A DNA stretch of 6,670 nucleotides from an uncultured Clostridia bacterium (GTDB lineage: Bacteria > Bacillota_A > Clostridia > Christensenellales > CAG-138). Each line of letters opens with the position of its first letter. Positions within the stretch are counted from its first letter, which is position 1. Shown piece by piece: positions 6,636 through 6,670 of the stretch. The position numbers and the translations under genes are program-made. Below the pieces are notes generated by a model. It ran no database searches. It saw nothing but the letters and a program-made list of their open reading frames with translations, and was not told where the DNA came from. Location: the NCBI GenBank assembly GCA_946539625.1, contig CAMNHT010000076.1:1-6670 (forward strand), read 5' to 3'.

Positions 6636-6670
6636 TTACCGTTTCAGCTTCTCAGCGCATTCGCCGCCAT
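6636..6670 (-). CDS. C-terminal end of an unidentified gene (cut by the window edge)
   Basis: The presence of a strong terminator at 6577-6615 implies that a gene ends just upstream of it on the minus strand. One frame gives GGECAEKLKR followed by TAA (6638-6636), an ordinary charged C-terminus with codon use like the neighbours. The other two minus-strand frames also end in TGA within the same stretch, so the choice of frame is a judgement. Ten residues are too few to identify a family. Confidence 0.45.
   Translation of the reverse strand, partial: GGECAEKLKR

Overview
The window is bacterial chromosomal DNA in which every supported gene lies on the minus strand. Strong AGGAGG-type ribosome binding sites, near-consensus housekeeping promoters, a moderately high G+C content, and the mix of an M16C peptidase, an iron-sulfur cysteine desulfidase (CyuA type) and a divergent RsgA together suggest an anaerobic member of the Bacillota, class Clostridia (for example Oscillospirales or Christensenellales). 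This placement is inferred from gene style; no marker gene fixes it.

Read in the direction of transcription (high to low coordinates), the window starts with the last codons of an unidentified gene (6636-6670), closed by a very good intrinsic terminator (6577-6615). Next is a single-gene unit for a CPA2-type cation:proton antiporter (5049-6437), with its own promoter (6473-6501) and terminator (5005-5031). A second unit starts at a near-consensus promoter (4913-4941) and carries cyuA (3606-4883) and, only 11 bases later, a 962-residue M16C zinc peptidase (706-3594). The peptidase ribosome binding site directly follows the cyuA stop codon, so the two are almost certainly co-transcribed. Finally comes the 5' part of rsgA (1-394, cut by the window edge), the circularly permuted GTPase of 30S ribosome maturation.

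The most interesting region is the roughly 310 bases between the peptidase and rsgA. It holds a near-perfect sigma-A promoter (614-642), a folded leader of about 155 nt, and a strong intrinsic terminator (451-480) placed before rsgA. No second promoter is evident after the terminator, so rsgA appears to depend on read-through. A long imperfect helix in the leader, an alternative antiterminator pairing and the terminator are mutually exclusive, which is the logic of a riboswitch or attenuator. The leader also contains a possible 21-codon ORF, and a 13-codon ORF overlaps the rsgA start codon by ATGA. I do not recognise the leader as a known RNA class.

Functionally, CyuA (cysteine to pyruvate, ammonia and sulfide) and the peptidase (cleavage of peptides) fit amino-acid and peptide catabolism. 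The antiporter serves ion and pH homeostasis and RsgA serves ribosome assembly. The three units look independently controlled rather than parts of one system. I see no mobile elements, CRISPR arrays, tRNA or rRNA genes.
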